NCBI GenBank assembly: GCA_006386115.1
Contig: VFIW01000004.1
Span: 434,001-498,000 of the forward strand
Direction of reading: 5' to 3'
Length of the DNA: 64,000 bases
Source of the DNA: Globisporangium splendens
Taxonomy: Eukaryota > Oomycota > Peronosporomycetes > Pythiales > Pythiaceae
Made by a program: the position numbers and the translations under genes. Each line of letters begins with the position of its first letter. The first letter of the stretch is position 1. Shown here in pieces: positions 1 to 9,776 of the stretch. The notes beneath the pieces were generated by a model. That model was given only the letters and a program-made list of their open reading frames with translations, was not told the origin of the DNA and did no database searches.

Positions 1-1
1 T

Positions 2-3000
2 ATCGATCGCCATCACCTGGCTTTATACAAAGACATGGAGATCGAGATGTTACCTGGTAACGAGCTGATTAAACTCATTCGACGCCACGTGGAAGACCGC
101 GTGTTTGTCAGTCTCGCTGGCGAAGCGTACGCCAGTCTGGAAACAACGTCGCTGCGATTTGCACGGAACAAGACAATCCAAAATCTCAAGCTTCTCAGCG
201 GAAAACCGCAGCGAGACTTTGGTGTTGCCGATGACTTATCGGCTGTATCCGATTGGGGGCGAGTGGCAGAAATCGTGAACTCGCTGGATTGTGTGTCTCT
301 ACCAAGCCACAAGATCGAGATCATCATTGCAGCTGGCATGGAGATTCTCGATACGATTGCTCGGTACCACGGCGCATTGTTCGATGTGACGGATGAGACA
401 CTGTCGGCTATTTTTCGCTACGTCCTCGTCAAGTCATATGTCGATGATATTTGCATCCTGCACGCTTTGCTCACAGTCGTATACAAGGACCACCCAGCTT
501 GCCAAAACACCGCAAACATCGTGGAGGCGTTTCTCGATGCTATCAAGTGGATCGAAGGCTATGAAAGTAATGACCATGCACCACAATCAGACGGGATGTC
601 GCTGGCAGCGTCTAGAATCAAGGTATCGATATCGACAAAAGAAATCGGGATTCAGTTCACAACCGACGGAAATGGACGCGGCGCGATCGTGCACAGCATC
701 CGCAAGCTCTCGCAAGCTGCATTGAGTGAAGCGATCATCCCAGGTCTGTCGTTGATTGCTATTAATGACGAGCCAGTTGTGTTAATGCCTTTCCGAGAAA
801 TCTGTCGGCGGTTGCGCTCGGCTGCACTCCCAAAGCGATTAACGTTTATGACCGAGTTCTACTACTACCAAGTGTTATCGCTGGACGCGGAGATGTTCAA
901 GTACCTGATGTGCTTGGCTGCTGCTCGTGGTGACAAAGACTCGGCAGCATGGTTCATCAAGTGTCATGTAAACATCAACGAGTTATGCGAGTGGGGAAAA
1001 GCTCGTGGGAAGCAGGTGTTTGGTTTCAAACCGCCATCAAGCAAGAGTGCACCACTTTTTGCTGCGGCTTTCTATGGACAAGGTTCGATGGTCAAGTACC
1101 TTCTTGGACTTGGTGCTGACCCCAACCTTTTGAATCGCAAAGGAAAGAATCCGTTGCATGTGGTCGCTCAAACAACGGACATGGCAGTCATTATCGAGGC
1201 GCTCATAAATGCAGGCGCGGAAATTGATGCGGCCGACAAACTCGGGTACACGCCATTAATGTGCATGTGCTCGCGCGGGTCCTTGGAAGGAGCAGCAACA
1301 TTCCTGGCGCTGGGAGCAGATATTCACAAGGTGGCGTGGTCGAACGGGTATACCCCATTGGATTTTTGTGTCCTATCCGGAAACCTGGGACTCATCGATT
1401 TGTGCCTTTCGAAGGGAGCGAATCCGAATGCCCAAACCTTCGAAGGCGAGACTTGTCTTCATTTGGCTATGACTACTGGCGACACCAATATCATACTCCG
1501 ACTCATCGAAGGTGGCGCAAATCCAAACATGCAAAACCGCTATGGGCAGACTCCTGCGGGCGTTTTGCTTGCGTTGCCACAAGGTCAAGTTCAGAAAGAG
1601 AAAATGTTGCTGTGTCTCGAGATTTTGGCTTGCTCCGGATGCCGACTGGATAAACGTGATATCTTTGGGCGTCAAGTTCTCCATCTAGCGGCCAACGTGT
1701 TTGAGGAGAGAATGTTGAGGCTGGTTCGGAAGATGGGTTCTTTGAGCCTAGCTGGAGAGTCCGACACGATCGATATTTTTGGTTGCTGTGCTAAGGACTA
1801 CAATCTCAGTAGCCGCGACGACAACGAAGTGCCATACTTGATCGACCACAAGCCGCAAGATTCGTGGAAAGTGACAGGCACGGGAACTCAAGACAGAGCG
1901 CTCACGTCTCGGTCGTATCGTATCGACGACCTTGTTCATACCATGATACACGATGTGACTGTGGATTTCGCGGACATCGTGTCGTTCGTGTTGTTTCTGG
2001 AGTCTTTCTCAAGCCTGAATGAAGTGGTCGAGCGTCTACGGGCTCAAACTATGGCAAAGAACAAAGGTAAATAGCAGTCACGTGCTGCAGACATGTGTAT
2101 GAATTTCTTGCTGACAAATCTTCTGCGCTTCTTGTAGGTCGAGGTCTAATCAGACTTTTTGTCATGCTGACGATTTTCAAGCGGCACAGCGTGACCGAAT
2201 CGCAGTACGTTCGCGATCGATTTTACGCTACGATCCAGCATTTCACGGGAGTGGAGAAGGACCAACTGGCAGCACAAGTCGAGGAATACGAGGTCTTATA
2301 CAACGAGTATTTTGGACTGCAGGGCACCGAGTCCTGTTTGGAGCAGTACAAGAAAGTGTCGTTGGAGATGGAGGAGTTGTATAACCCATACAGTCGCGAC
2401 TTCACGGAAGCATTTCCGGTCAGTCTGCACCGGTAAGTGTGCGCTTTTCGTTTCTTGTCTTGCAGCAACGCACTTATTCACTGCACATTGTAGTCATACG
2501 GAGCCTGCTCAGTGGGCAGAACACTGTACCCTCTTGACGCATGCGCTGTTCTCCAGCATCCCAGGTGAGTCTAAACGCATTCTATTTGTTTTTTGGCAAT
2601 GAGTAGTCTAATCGCTTTTCTCCATTTTCCGCAGTCGAAGATTTCTTCAAAAGTTCCAAGCAAAGCTACAGTTCTCAATTTTTGTGCGCAAGACGATGGT
2701 TTCAGCATGTACGCTCCATCGTGAAAGAGTTGCTGCACGCAAGTGAGAGACTAACTGTATGTTCGTATTTCTTGTATGCAGCTCTCTGCGTACGTGATTA
2801 ATGCTGTGCTTCTGCAAGACTCCTCACGCGAGCGAGCCGAAGTCATTTCGTTCTTCCTCTCGGTAAGCACTTCATGTAGCTGAAATCTGTTCGCAACTTG
2901 TAGAACTGATCAATGTCACATTTTGTTTTTTGTTTTTCGTTTTTTGCTTTTTGTTTTTGTTTTTCACCAGGTCGCTGAGTATCTGTTGTCTCTCCAAAAC

Positions 3001-3853
3001 TTCGACACACTTGCCGCTATTCTATACGCTCTGCAATCGACTGCTGTTCAGCGCTTGCGCCGTACAATCGACCACGTAAGTTTGCCAATTCAAATACATT
3101 CAATTGTAAGAACCTGTCACTTACGAAGTTTGCCTTTGTTACAGCTGAGCGTGTCGTCGAAGAAAGTGCTCAACGATATGCAGTTGCTCTCTGACAAAGG
3201 GTGCCGAGAAATGAATAAAATCATGCGCAAATCAGCGAGCCCAAGCATGCCATACATCGGACTGTACCTTCAGGCAAGCTGTGTTTCGATACCCAGCTGG
3301 AGTGGTGGGAATCTTTTTTCCTGATCTGTTGTTTTTTTCTCGTTTTCGCGTTGGGCAGAGCTTTGTTGGGTTGAATGAATTGCCAGCGTTTGAGAAACCT
3401 GGGATGGTGAATGCAAATCGACTGCGCAAGATGGGAGAACTTGTGATGGAAGTGCTTCGTCGCCGATCAGTTCCATACCTGCTTTCATTCAACGATAATA
3501 TTGATGTACGTGATCCTGTTTATTCACCTGTTGATCGTCGTCCATCCTAATCTGCCGTTGACGTGCTCTATGTCATGATACAGAAATTGCTGCACGTATC
3601 TCTGTTGTACGATACTGAAGAAAGTCGGTATGCTCGCTCGCTAGCACTGGAGCCCCGTGAAGCTGGTGCTGCTCCGCTGGGTGATCGATCGTCATGGGTC
3701 ACATCAGAAGACCTTGACATCGAAAACGAAGTGCGTGAGTCAATTGGATCGGAAGGAACATTCGGTATTCGTCAATGGCTGCGGAAGCAAAAAGTAGTGC
3801 ATCGGAACCGTTCCAAGTCCTCGGCTCAAGTGGCGCAGTATGAATGGGTTTAA
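2..3853 (+). CDS. VPS9-like / PDZ-like / ankyrin / RasGEF multidomain exchange factor (5' partial)
   Basis: Predicted guanine-nucleotide exchange factor. Counting from the first Met at 35: a VPS9-like helical region (about 88-175, with HKIEIII, VTDETLSAIFRYVL and FLDAIKWIE), a PDZ-like domain (195-273), about five ankyrin repeats (338-505), a RasGEF-N segment (about 620-710, spanning intron 1) and a C-terminal Cdc25/RasGEF domain with the hallmark PSMPYIGLYL. The model has nine exons: 35-2066, 2138-2432, 2494-2564, 2635-2756, 2782-2862, 2971-3075, 3145-3273, 3359-3505 and 3584-3853, giving 1083 aa in one frame. The frame stays open upstream of Met35 to the window edge, so the true start is probably outside. 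VPS9 domains activate Rab5-type GTPases and RasGEF domains activate Ras; the combination is inferred from sequence only. Two junctions are odd: a 25-nt intron (2757-2781) and a GC-AG intron (3274-3358). Confidence 0.85.
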
Positions 3854-3966
3854 GTTAATCGCCAACAGTTTTGTTTTGCTGAGAAGAGAAATCAGTTATG
3901 CTATCACGTGTTGCGGCAGGTGCTGTTCAAAGAGTATTTAATCGAACCATGCCCTGTTTTTCCATT

Positions 3967-4911
3967 TCAGTTCTCGGATATGTATTTCGTGAAGTCGTCC
4001 ATCGTCAATAGCGCATCCAGGTTTGTGTCGAGATCAATCTGGTCCTGTGGTCGGCACCACACACAAGCACATGAGATGTCGTTTACAAACAAACAGCGTC
4101 TCATCACGTACCTTGCCATCTACAGGAAAATCGACTGATTTCTGAACCATGTGGAGATCGGATTCGAAACTCGTGGTGACTATCGGCTGCTCGTCCAAAG
4201 TCAACTCTTCCTCCATCTGCTTCATTATCCGATCGCCTTTCGACCCCAGCATGTAGTCGTCTCTGCGGAGAAACAAAAGTTGCGGTAAGAAGAAAACAAC
4301 AATCCAACAAACGCCTAAGCAATGCATGAATCTCGAGTACACACAGGAGGCGATTCAAGTGAATCGCTTCGCTCCCCTCGGTCCGAGAGGTTGGCACGCC
4401 CTTCATAGCCTACGTTGCATTGCGCACACGTATGTTAAGGTAAAGTGATCAAACACTTGACTCCGCCTCAGTCTTGTGTACCTCTGGTCCGTTGGAAGTT
4501 GCACATAGGAAGAGGTCGAAAGGATGCTCGGCTTGCTTGAATGTGCTTTGCTGGACCCGCTCTTGATTAGGATGCTCAGCGGCGTGCAAAGCATTCATAG
4601 AGAGCAGCTGATGCATCGTTCGTCGTGTATCAACGGCAACCCTGTCCAGCACAAGCAAGGATTAAGCGGCATGAAATCGATAAACACAGCCATAGTATTC
4701 GCAGTAGCGAGGAGACACTTACTCCGCTTCGTCATCTTCTGAAGAAAACATCCCTGATCTTGGCTCAAGTGCATCCGCGTTCAAGTCTATCGACTCGCAA
4801 TTGAAGATTCACAGAAGGTGTCATTCACACGCATATAGCGGCTTGGAGGTCGGACACTCAAAGTCAGTTTACCTGCACGTGAAGCAACATATCCATCGGT
4901 GCGCAAGCCAT
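3967..4911 (-). CDS. hypothetical acidic protein, six exons
   Basis: I do not recognise this protein. A consistent model reads exons 4873-4911, 4723-4793, 4482-4641, 4345-4409, 4112-4262 and 3967-4044 on the minus strand, joined in phase, giving about 187 residues. Visible segments are SSEDDEAE, a polar helix around TRRTMHQLLSMNALHAAEH, LDDYMLGSKGDRIMKQMEEE and a C-terminus ending LTMDDFTKYISEN. There is no signal peptide or membrane segment. The first junction is the weakest, because the acceptor before exon 2 ends in GAG rather than CAG/TAG, so the N-terminus may differ. It is convergent with the RasGEF gene (stops 114 bp apart). Support is the phase-consistent splicing and amino-acid composition, not homology. 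Confidence 0.5.
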
Positions 4912-5392
4912 CGAAGAAAGCGAAGGCTGCGTGCAAAGACAGCAAAACCAGCAGTCAGCAGCATATTCATGACGAAGCATACCACACACGCAGCATGCAC
5001 GAAAGGAGAATCGCGAACGATGTCATCTGCTACGTACGGACATCGGGTTTGCGGGGGCTCGTCATCGGCTCGTCCACTGCAGACAACGTGCTGTTTTGTT
5101 GTCACTGTGGTTGTTCCTCTTTGTCGCAGACACTAACGTTTATGCGTATGCTTTGATTGCAGCCGTCCGTCGTATGATCTGCGAAAAGGCACTCTCTCAC
5201 CAAAGATTCACGCTAGCGGCGAGTGAAAGATTCGTCTGTTTTACGTGGCATATCTTGTGTTGCATCACAAGTCTTCAAATATTGCTTTACTTTTTTCTTT
5301 CTAGATATCGAGTCAATCGCATGCGAGTTGCAGAAATGTGTGCGTTTTTTCTCTCGAAAATAGATAGTTTATTCCAACCGGTTTTTCTTGGT
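4912..5392. other. spacer, about 480 bp
   Basis: Lies between the start of the orphan minus-strand gene and the stop of the next minus-strand gene. Short open frames exist on both strands, but none has plausible coding composition or splice support. It probably holds the promoter and 5' UTR of the left gene. Confidence 0.4.
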
Positions 5393-6212
5393 TTACATGT
5401 TGCGACCGACCGTGAGCACGCCGTTCTTGAATCTTCCCTTTGTGACCTGCAGCCCGTAGTCGATTTTCTTCTTCTTCTTGCTGCTGCTGGCGCTGCTGCT
5501 CACCTTGCGCTTGCCCGACACCACATCGGCTTGCTTGTTCTAGTGATTATGCACAGCAATGGCACATTGTCAGTGACAACATAAACCCATGCAAACGAAT
5601 CCATAGGCAAATAAACAAGCACAGCATTACCAGTTCTTTGTCGCGCTTTTCACGCTCCGAAGCTTTCTTCTTGATGCCCATGAGGATGTGGTACGGCATG
5701 TGGCGATTGCTCGCGGCTTTTCCGCCGAGGGCTTCGATCTTTTTGGCCTCGTACGCCTTCTTTTCTTTTCCCTTCAAACTCGCATTGGCTGCAAAAATAC
5801 CAAACGTTGGTGAACCGACAGAGTATGGGAGTGAGAAAAAGGGTGATGCTAACTAGGTGGCAATATGCATTCTGTGCCGAGTGCACTGCATTCGTACCGA
5901 AGTCTTTCACGGAGTCGAACGCCTCGTCGAACTCCTTCTTGATCTGCTGCTTCAGCGGCAGCTCTGACTCATCATCGTCAGTCTTGTGCTACACAATCAA
6001 ACAACAATAACAGACAGACAGCAATGCGTCATTAGAAGACCAGAGCCGTTGTGGATGCGCCAAATGCTGCGCGTGTTGCGGTATCACAATGAGACAACGA
6101 GACTCACCTTTTGCGCTCGTGGAGCGCGCTGCTTCCACGACTCAGTGGGGCACTCAAACACCTGTACCGCCTTCTTGGCGCCCGTCGCGATGGGGAACTG
6201 GAACGACACCAT
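5393..6212 (-). CDS. small basic nuclear-type protein, DUF4602-like
   Basis: Four exons on the minus strand (6108-6212, 5898-5988, 5631-5788, 5393-5539) join in phase to about 166 aa. The protein starts MVSFQFPIATGAKK. It then has an acidic stretch (HKTDDDESE), a conserved-looking core KGKEKKAYEAKKIEALGGK followed by NRHMPYHILMGIKKK, a lysine/serine-rich tract likely to act as a nuclear signal, and the tail YGLQVTKGRFKNGVLTVG. The core (gap-K-P/A-x-N-x-x-MPY-x-ILMGIxKK) resembles the DUF4602/C1orf131 group of nucleolar proteins tied to ribosome biogenesis. That assignment is from memory of the motif and is tentative; the gene model is firmer than the family call. Confidence 0.65.
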
Positions 6213-6343
6213 TTAGCTGTCGATCTGCTGTCGTATTGAATGGTGTTTGGGTCATTTCCTCTGGCTTGTTCGCACGTTGTGGCTGGCTGGCTTCAATTCT
6301 ACCAATTATACGACAATACGGTGCTTTTCAGCCAATCCACGTT

Positions 6344-6885
6344 TTAGATATATCTGGTGTGTACCACATAAATGAAAGAAACCTGCGACGTGTGAGAACG
6401 CTCTTGAAACCCGAAAGCCAACAGCTCCATGGCCAGCGTGCATGAAGCTATTCCGACTCCATCAGCAGAGCTCCCAGATCTGCGCGCAGAGAGCTGCTCA
6501 GTAGATGCAGTTGCGCTCGATTCTGCAGGCATAAAGATTCGTCGAAGGTATCCGGACGAAAACAAAACTGACTCATCGTTCAAAAGGACGGCAATCGATT
6601 CAGTTTTGACTGGCGCTGGTCGTAGCATCACATCGCAAAATTGAAGAGGATACTTGCCAGCATGGCGCTGTGAGCAAGTTGATGTGCATGCAAGACTGTG
6701 AGTGTCAATGGGTACATCTTTGCGTCATGGAAGTCCACACGTTTCAGCAGGATCGAGTGGAATGGCTCCTCTGTTTTGGTGCGTCGAGCGAGGACTCCAC
6801 CGCATTCTGACAACCTTGCTCTCTCTTTGCACAAAGTCAAGGTGCATTCGCTCAAACAAATCAAAGATACGGTATTTTGTTGCAA
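6344..6885 (-). other. possible minus-strand gene or gene remnant
   Basis: Two minus-strand open stretches (about 6885-6628 and 6631-6344) lie in different frames and read like coding sequence in places, for example LLKRVDFHDAKMYPLTLTV and PVKTESIAVLLNDESV. I found no convincing splice joining them, and the opposite strand also carries a 71-codon frame (6429-6644). It could be a small unrecognised gene, a decayed one, or chance. Flanking sequence from 6213 to 7070 shows nothing else. Confidence 0.2.
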
Positions 6886-7070
6886 TTGCTCAATACCAGC
6901 ATTAACTCCAAAGAACTACCTTGACTATATTAACATATGTGAAATCTACCCACGTTTTTGTCTGCCTTCACTCCTTTTGTCAAAGTTTCTTGTTTTTTTG
7001 GAGGGAAAGGGGGCGATCTGGAGTTTCTGCATTTTGTTCTGTGCAGAAGTTGTTTCCGACCCTAACTTGG

Positions 7071-7083
7071 CATTTTGCAATTT
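7071..7083 (+). promoter_or_regulatory. oomycete-type Inr + FPR core promoter
   Basis: The sequence CATTTTGCAATTT, continuing into GCC, fits the joined oomycete initiator (YCAYTYY) and flanking promoter region (MWTTTNC) with only the first base off consensus. It sits about 60 bp upstream of the ATG at 7145, the usual distance for oomycete transcription starts. The match is seen in sequence; function is inferred. Confidence 0.5.
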
Positions 7084-7144
7084 GCCGCCAACCACCCCAC
7101 ACCTCTCCTCCAACAGAACCCAGTAGCACATAGAGACGCCGAAG

Positions 7145-7891
7145 ATGTACTCTCGCATCCGCCCGAACCAGAGCCACCGCGCGTCCGTCAAGGGCCACCG
7201 CAACGTCCACTACAAGCAGCAGGAGAACGCGCGGCCGAACGCCGTGGTCGGTGTGTCGAAGCTGCCGCTGTCCAGTCGCTTCTCGATCCTGACGAATGAG
7301 CAGAAGCCGCAGCCTCAGACCGCGAAGAAAGCGAACAAGCAGACACAGCAGCAGGTACACGTGAAGCTGCCTGTGAAGAAGAAGAATGTGGCGCCCGTGA
7401 ATGTGCTCCGTCAGACGCCAAAGCAAAAGGCCAAGCAGCAGGAACAGCAGCAGAAGCAACAGAAGCAGCAAAAGCAGAAGCTCAACCAGGTCGCGCAAGC
7501 GAACCGCTCCAAGCGTCAGCAGGTCGTGGACAAGCGACGCAAGGGACTGGACCAAGTCGCGCCAACGAAGCAACAACCGCAGCAGAAGAAGCAAACGAAG
7601 GTTCAACAAGCACAACCCCAATCCGCTGGCGCGCGAGGTGGCCGTGGTGGTCGAGGTGCTGCCAGCCGCGGTGGTCGCGGTGGCCGAGGCGGCCGCGGAG
7701 GCGACAAGAAGGACAACGTGACTGGCGAGGACTTGGACGTCGAAATGGACTCGTACTGGTTTGAAGCAGGCAAGGGACCAGATCCAAAGTCGGCCCAGTT
7801 GGACCGACAAATGGAGCAATACTGGGCTGGCAAGCCTAAAAACAATGCGGAGGCGGCGAAGGACGAGGCCACCAAGGAGTCCGAGTCGTAA
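7145..7891 (+). CDS. FoP/CHTOP-like RGG protein
   Basis: Single-exon, 248-aa, highly basic RNA-binding-type protein. It has an N-terminal conserved-looking patch KLPLSSRFSILTNEQ, a long Q/K-rich low-complexity middle (about 60-155), an RGG box (about 160-190) and a C-terminal LDVEMDSYWFEAGK followed by LDRQMEQYWAGK. The two LDxxMDxYW-type motifs are the signature of the Friend-of-PRMT1 (FoP, C-terminal duplication) domain found in CHTOP and ALYREF-type mRNA export proteins. It probably binds mRNA in the nucleus and is arginine-methylated at the RGG box. No RRM is present, which argues for the CHTOP-like rather than the ALYREF-like class. The core promoter motif at 7071-7083 supports this start. 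Confidence 0.75.
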   Translation: MYSRIRPNQSHRASVKGHRNVHYKQQENARPNAVVGVSKLPLSSRFSILTNEQKPQPQTAKKANKQTQQQVHVKLPVKKKNVAPVNVLRQTPKQKAKQQEQQQKQQKQQKQKLNQVAQANRSKRQQVVDKRRKGLDQVAPTKQQPQQKKQTKVQQAQPQSAGARGGRGGRGAASRGGRGGRGGRGGDKKDNVTGEDLDVEMDSYWFEAGKGPDPKSAQLDRQMEQYWAGKPKNNAEAAKDEATKESES

Positions 7892-8291
7892 AGTCGCTGC
7901 ATGGGGCGGGTTCTTTTGATTGAAAGATAGTGAGTGGAGTGGCGTGCTGTTGATTTTTCTCTCTGGCATTTTGCGGTTTCACTGCGTTCAAGGCACAAGA
8001 AGGCAGCCGAAAATCAAGGATAAACAACTAGCGCATGCATGGGGACGATTCAAGTGGAACGACCAGCAAGCAAGGGGTGCCTCGATCCTTTTCGAGGCTT
8101 TCGTGCGATCTGGAGAGACTCCCGTCATGTAAAAGCAAACGTTTGATTGTGTTTTTTATGCAATTCTTTTGGCTTCTGTGCGTTTGGCTGTCGAGACAAC
8201 GTTGATGGAAAACAAAGGCAGCCGCTGGTGGTGCTGCGGTCGCATCGTGTGTCGTGCTGCGGGTGGGAAAAAAAAGTGAAAGGAACGCGCT
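7892..8291. other. convergent 3' spacer, 400 bp
   Basis: Stop-to-stop spacer between the FoP-like gene (+) and the SGNH gene (-). I see no gene here; it presumably holds both 3' UTRs. Confidence 0.5.
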
Positions 8292-9686
8292 CTAGTCGTA
8301 CAACGCTTTGTCGTACTCGACTTGGTTCAATTGCTTCTTCCACGTGGACCACTCGATCGCCGTCATCATCGGGATCAAAAAGTCGGCCGTGTTGCGCGCG
8401 AGCAGCTTGTATCCCTGCGGATATGTGGCATCATTGCAAACGTGTGATCAGACAACCGACTTTGGCGCACCAAAAATGCGACATCGAGCATGCAAGCTAC
8501 GTACGCTCGAATTGAAGTGGAAGCGGTCGTACGCAAGCGAAATCTCGCGACGGAATGCGTACGTATCGAGGCGCGGCCCAAGCACCACGGGAATCTCCTC
8601 GGTCGACGTGCTGCGCATTACATGACAAAATGTGTAAGATGCCAGGATCATTCCTTGTGTCCGTGCGAAAAGCGACAGTGAAGCCATCGTCGCAAAGCGA
8701 AACATACCTCTTGCAGAACTCTTCCAGCGCCGTGTTGAGTGGGATCGTCTCGGTGTCGCTCGCTAGCGGTGTGGCGCTTGCGATGGTCGCCAAGCACACC
8801 TTCTTTCCTTTCTTGCGCAGCGTATCACAGAGCGACACGAGGTTCTTCTTGACCTCAAACGTGCTGGCTTTTGGATCGCTGCATTCACAAATCACGATCG
8901 TGGTCCGTCAGTGCGTTCCCCTTTGCCAGCAACACGTTCCTTTTTTTCTATGGACATGAGGACAAAATTTCCACCCAAAGGAGCAGCTTACAAAGTCCTA
9001 CCGTAGCTCTACGGATCCGAGGATCACGATCACAATCTCCGCATCGCTCATGCTTCTCGATGAGAAAACGTTCTTGTAGTTCTATCATCATCACTCAATG
9101 AGCATCTTCCTCGTCTCCATCGCAAAGAACACGGAGAAGAATTATTGTAGGACCAACCTGTCGTGCAGCATTGAGCAGCCAGTCCACAGAAGTCGATCCT
9201 GGCACACCTGCGTTGATGATTTCCCATCGATGGCGCACCTATGGACACAATCGTCAAGCACCGCGAACGAGTCTCAAGTACGTAGATCACAGCTCTATTA
9301 CACACATTAACAGAGAGGCGGAAAATGCGCGTACTGAAGCACGCACCTTGTCGCTCTGAGCGATGATCGGCGAAAGATACTGCGCGATGCCGCCAGCGTT
9401 GCCGATCGTGATGTAGTCGCCGATGCCAGCGGCAAAGTCGTCGCCGATGATGACCGCCTTGTGGAAATACTGGCTCGCGGGCTTGAGGCTCTTGATGTGC
9501 ATGGCGTGCAGCAGGAAGCCGCAGATCTTCCACCAGAGCAGCGCCAGGTACAGGCGGATCGCCACAACGACGTTCTCGAACATCTTGCCCAATTCCAAAA
9601 TGGCACCGCTTGGAGGAAACAGGCAAGCACACATATAACAACAACGTGTTCGTATCGTTTTACTTTGAACACTCAGCAGCCATCAT
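8292..9686 (-). CDS. membrane-anchored SGNH/GDSL-fold protein lacking the catalytic serine
   Basis: Seven exons (9664-9686, 9347-9608, 9158-9238, 9002-9072, 8708-8878, 8505-8610, 8292-8414) join in phase to 278 aa. Residues about 19-42 are hydrophobic and likely a membrane anchor. The SGNH-hydrolase blocks can be followed: block I is VIIGDDFAAGIGD (63-65 read G-D-D, where GDS is expected), block II is NAGVPGSTSVDWL, block III is VIVILGSVELRD (GxVE instead of GxND) and block V is YDRFHFNSSGY (D231, H234). Asp and His of the triad are kept, but the nucleophilic Ser is Asp65 and the oxyanion Asn is lost. This suggests a binding or scaffold pseudoenzyme rather than a lipase/esterase. Its start lies 90 bp from that of the divergent MORN gene. 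Confidence 0.8.
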
Positions 9687-9776
9687 GGAACTGCTTTAGA
9701 ATCTACCCGACCATCACTCACCCTTTTTCCGATTGCCACACAGCAGAAAACCACACAACAAAAGAAGAGAGACGAA

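Noticed and set aside
6980..7969. 329-codon Leu-rich minus-strand frame
   Set aside because: Complement of the Gln/Lys/Arg-rich FoP-like gene; poly-Leu arises from CAG/AAG runs.
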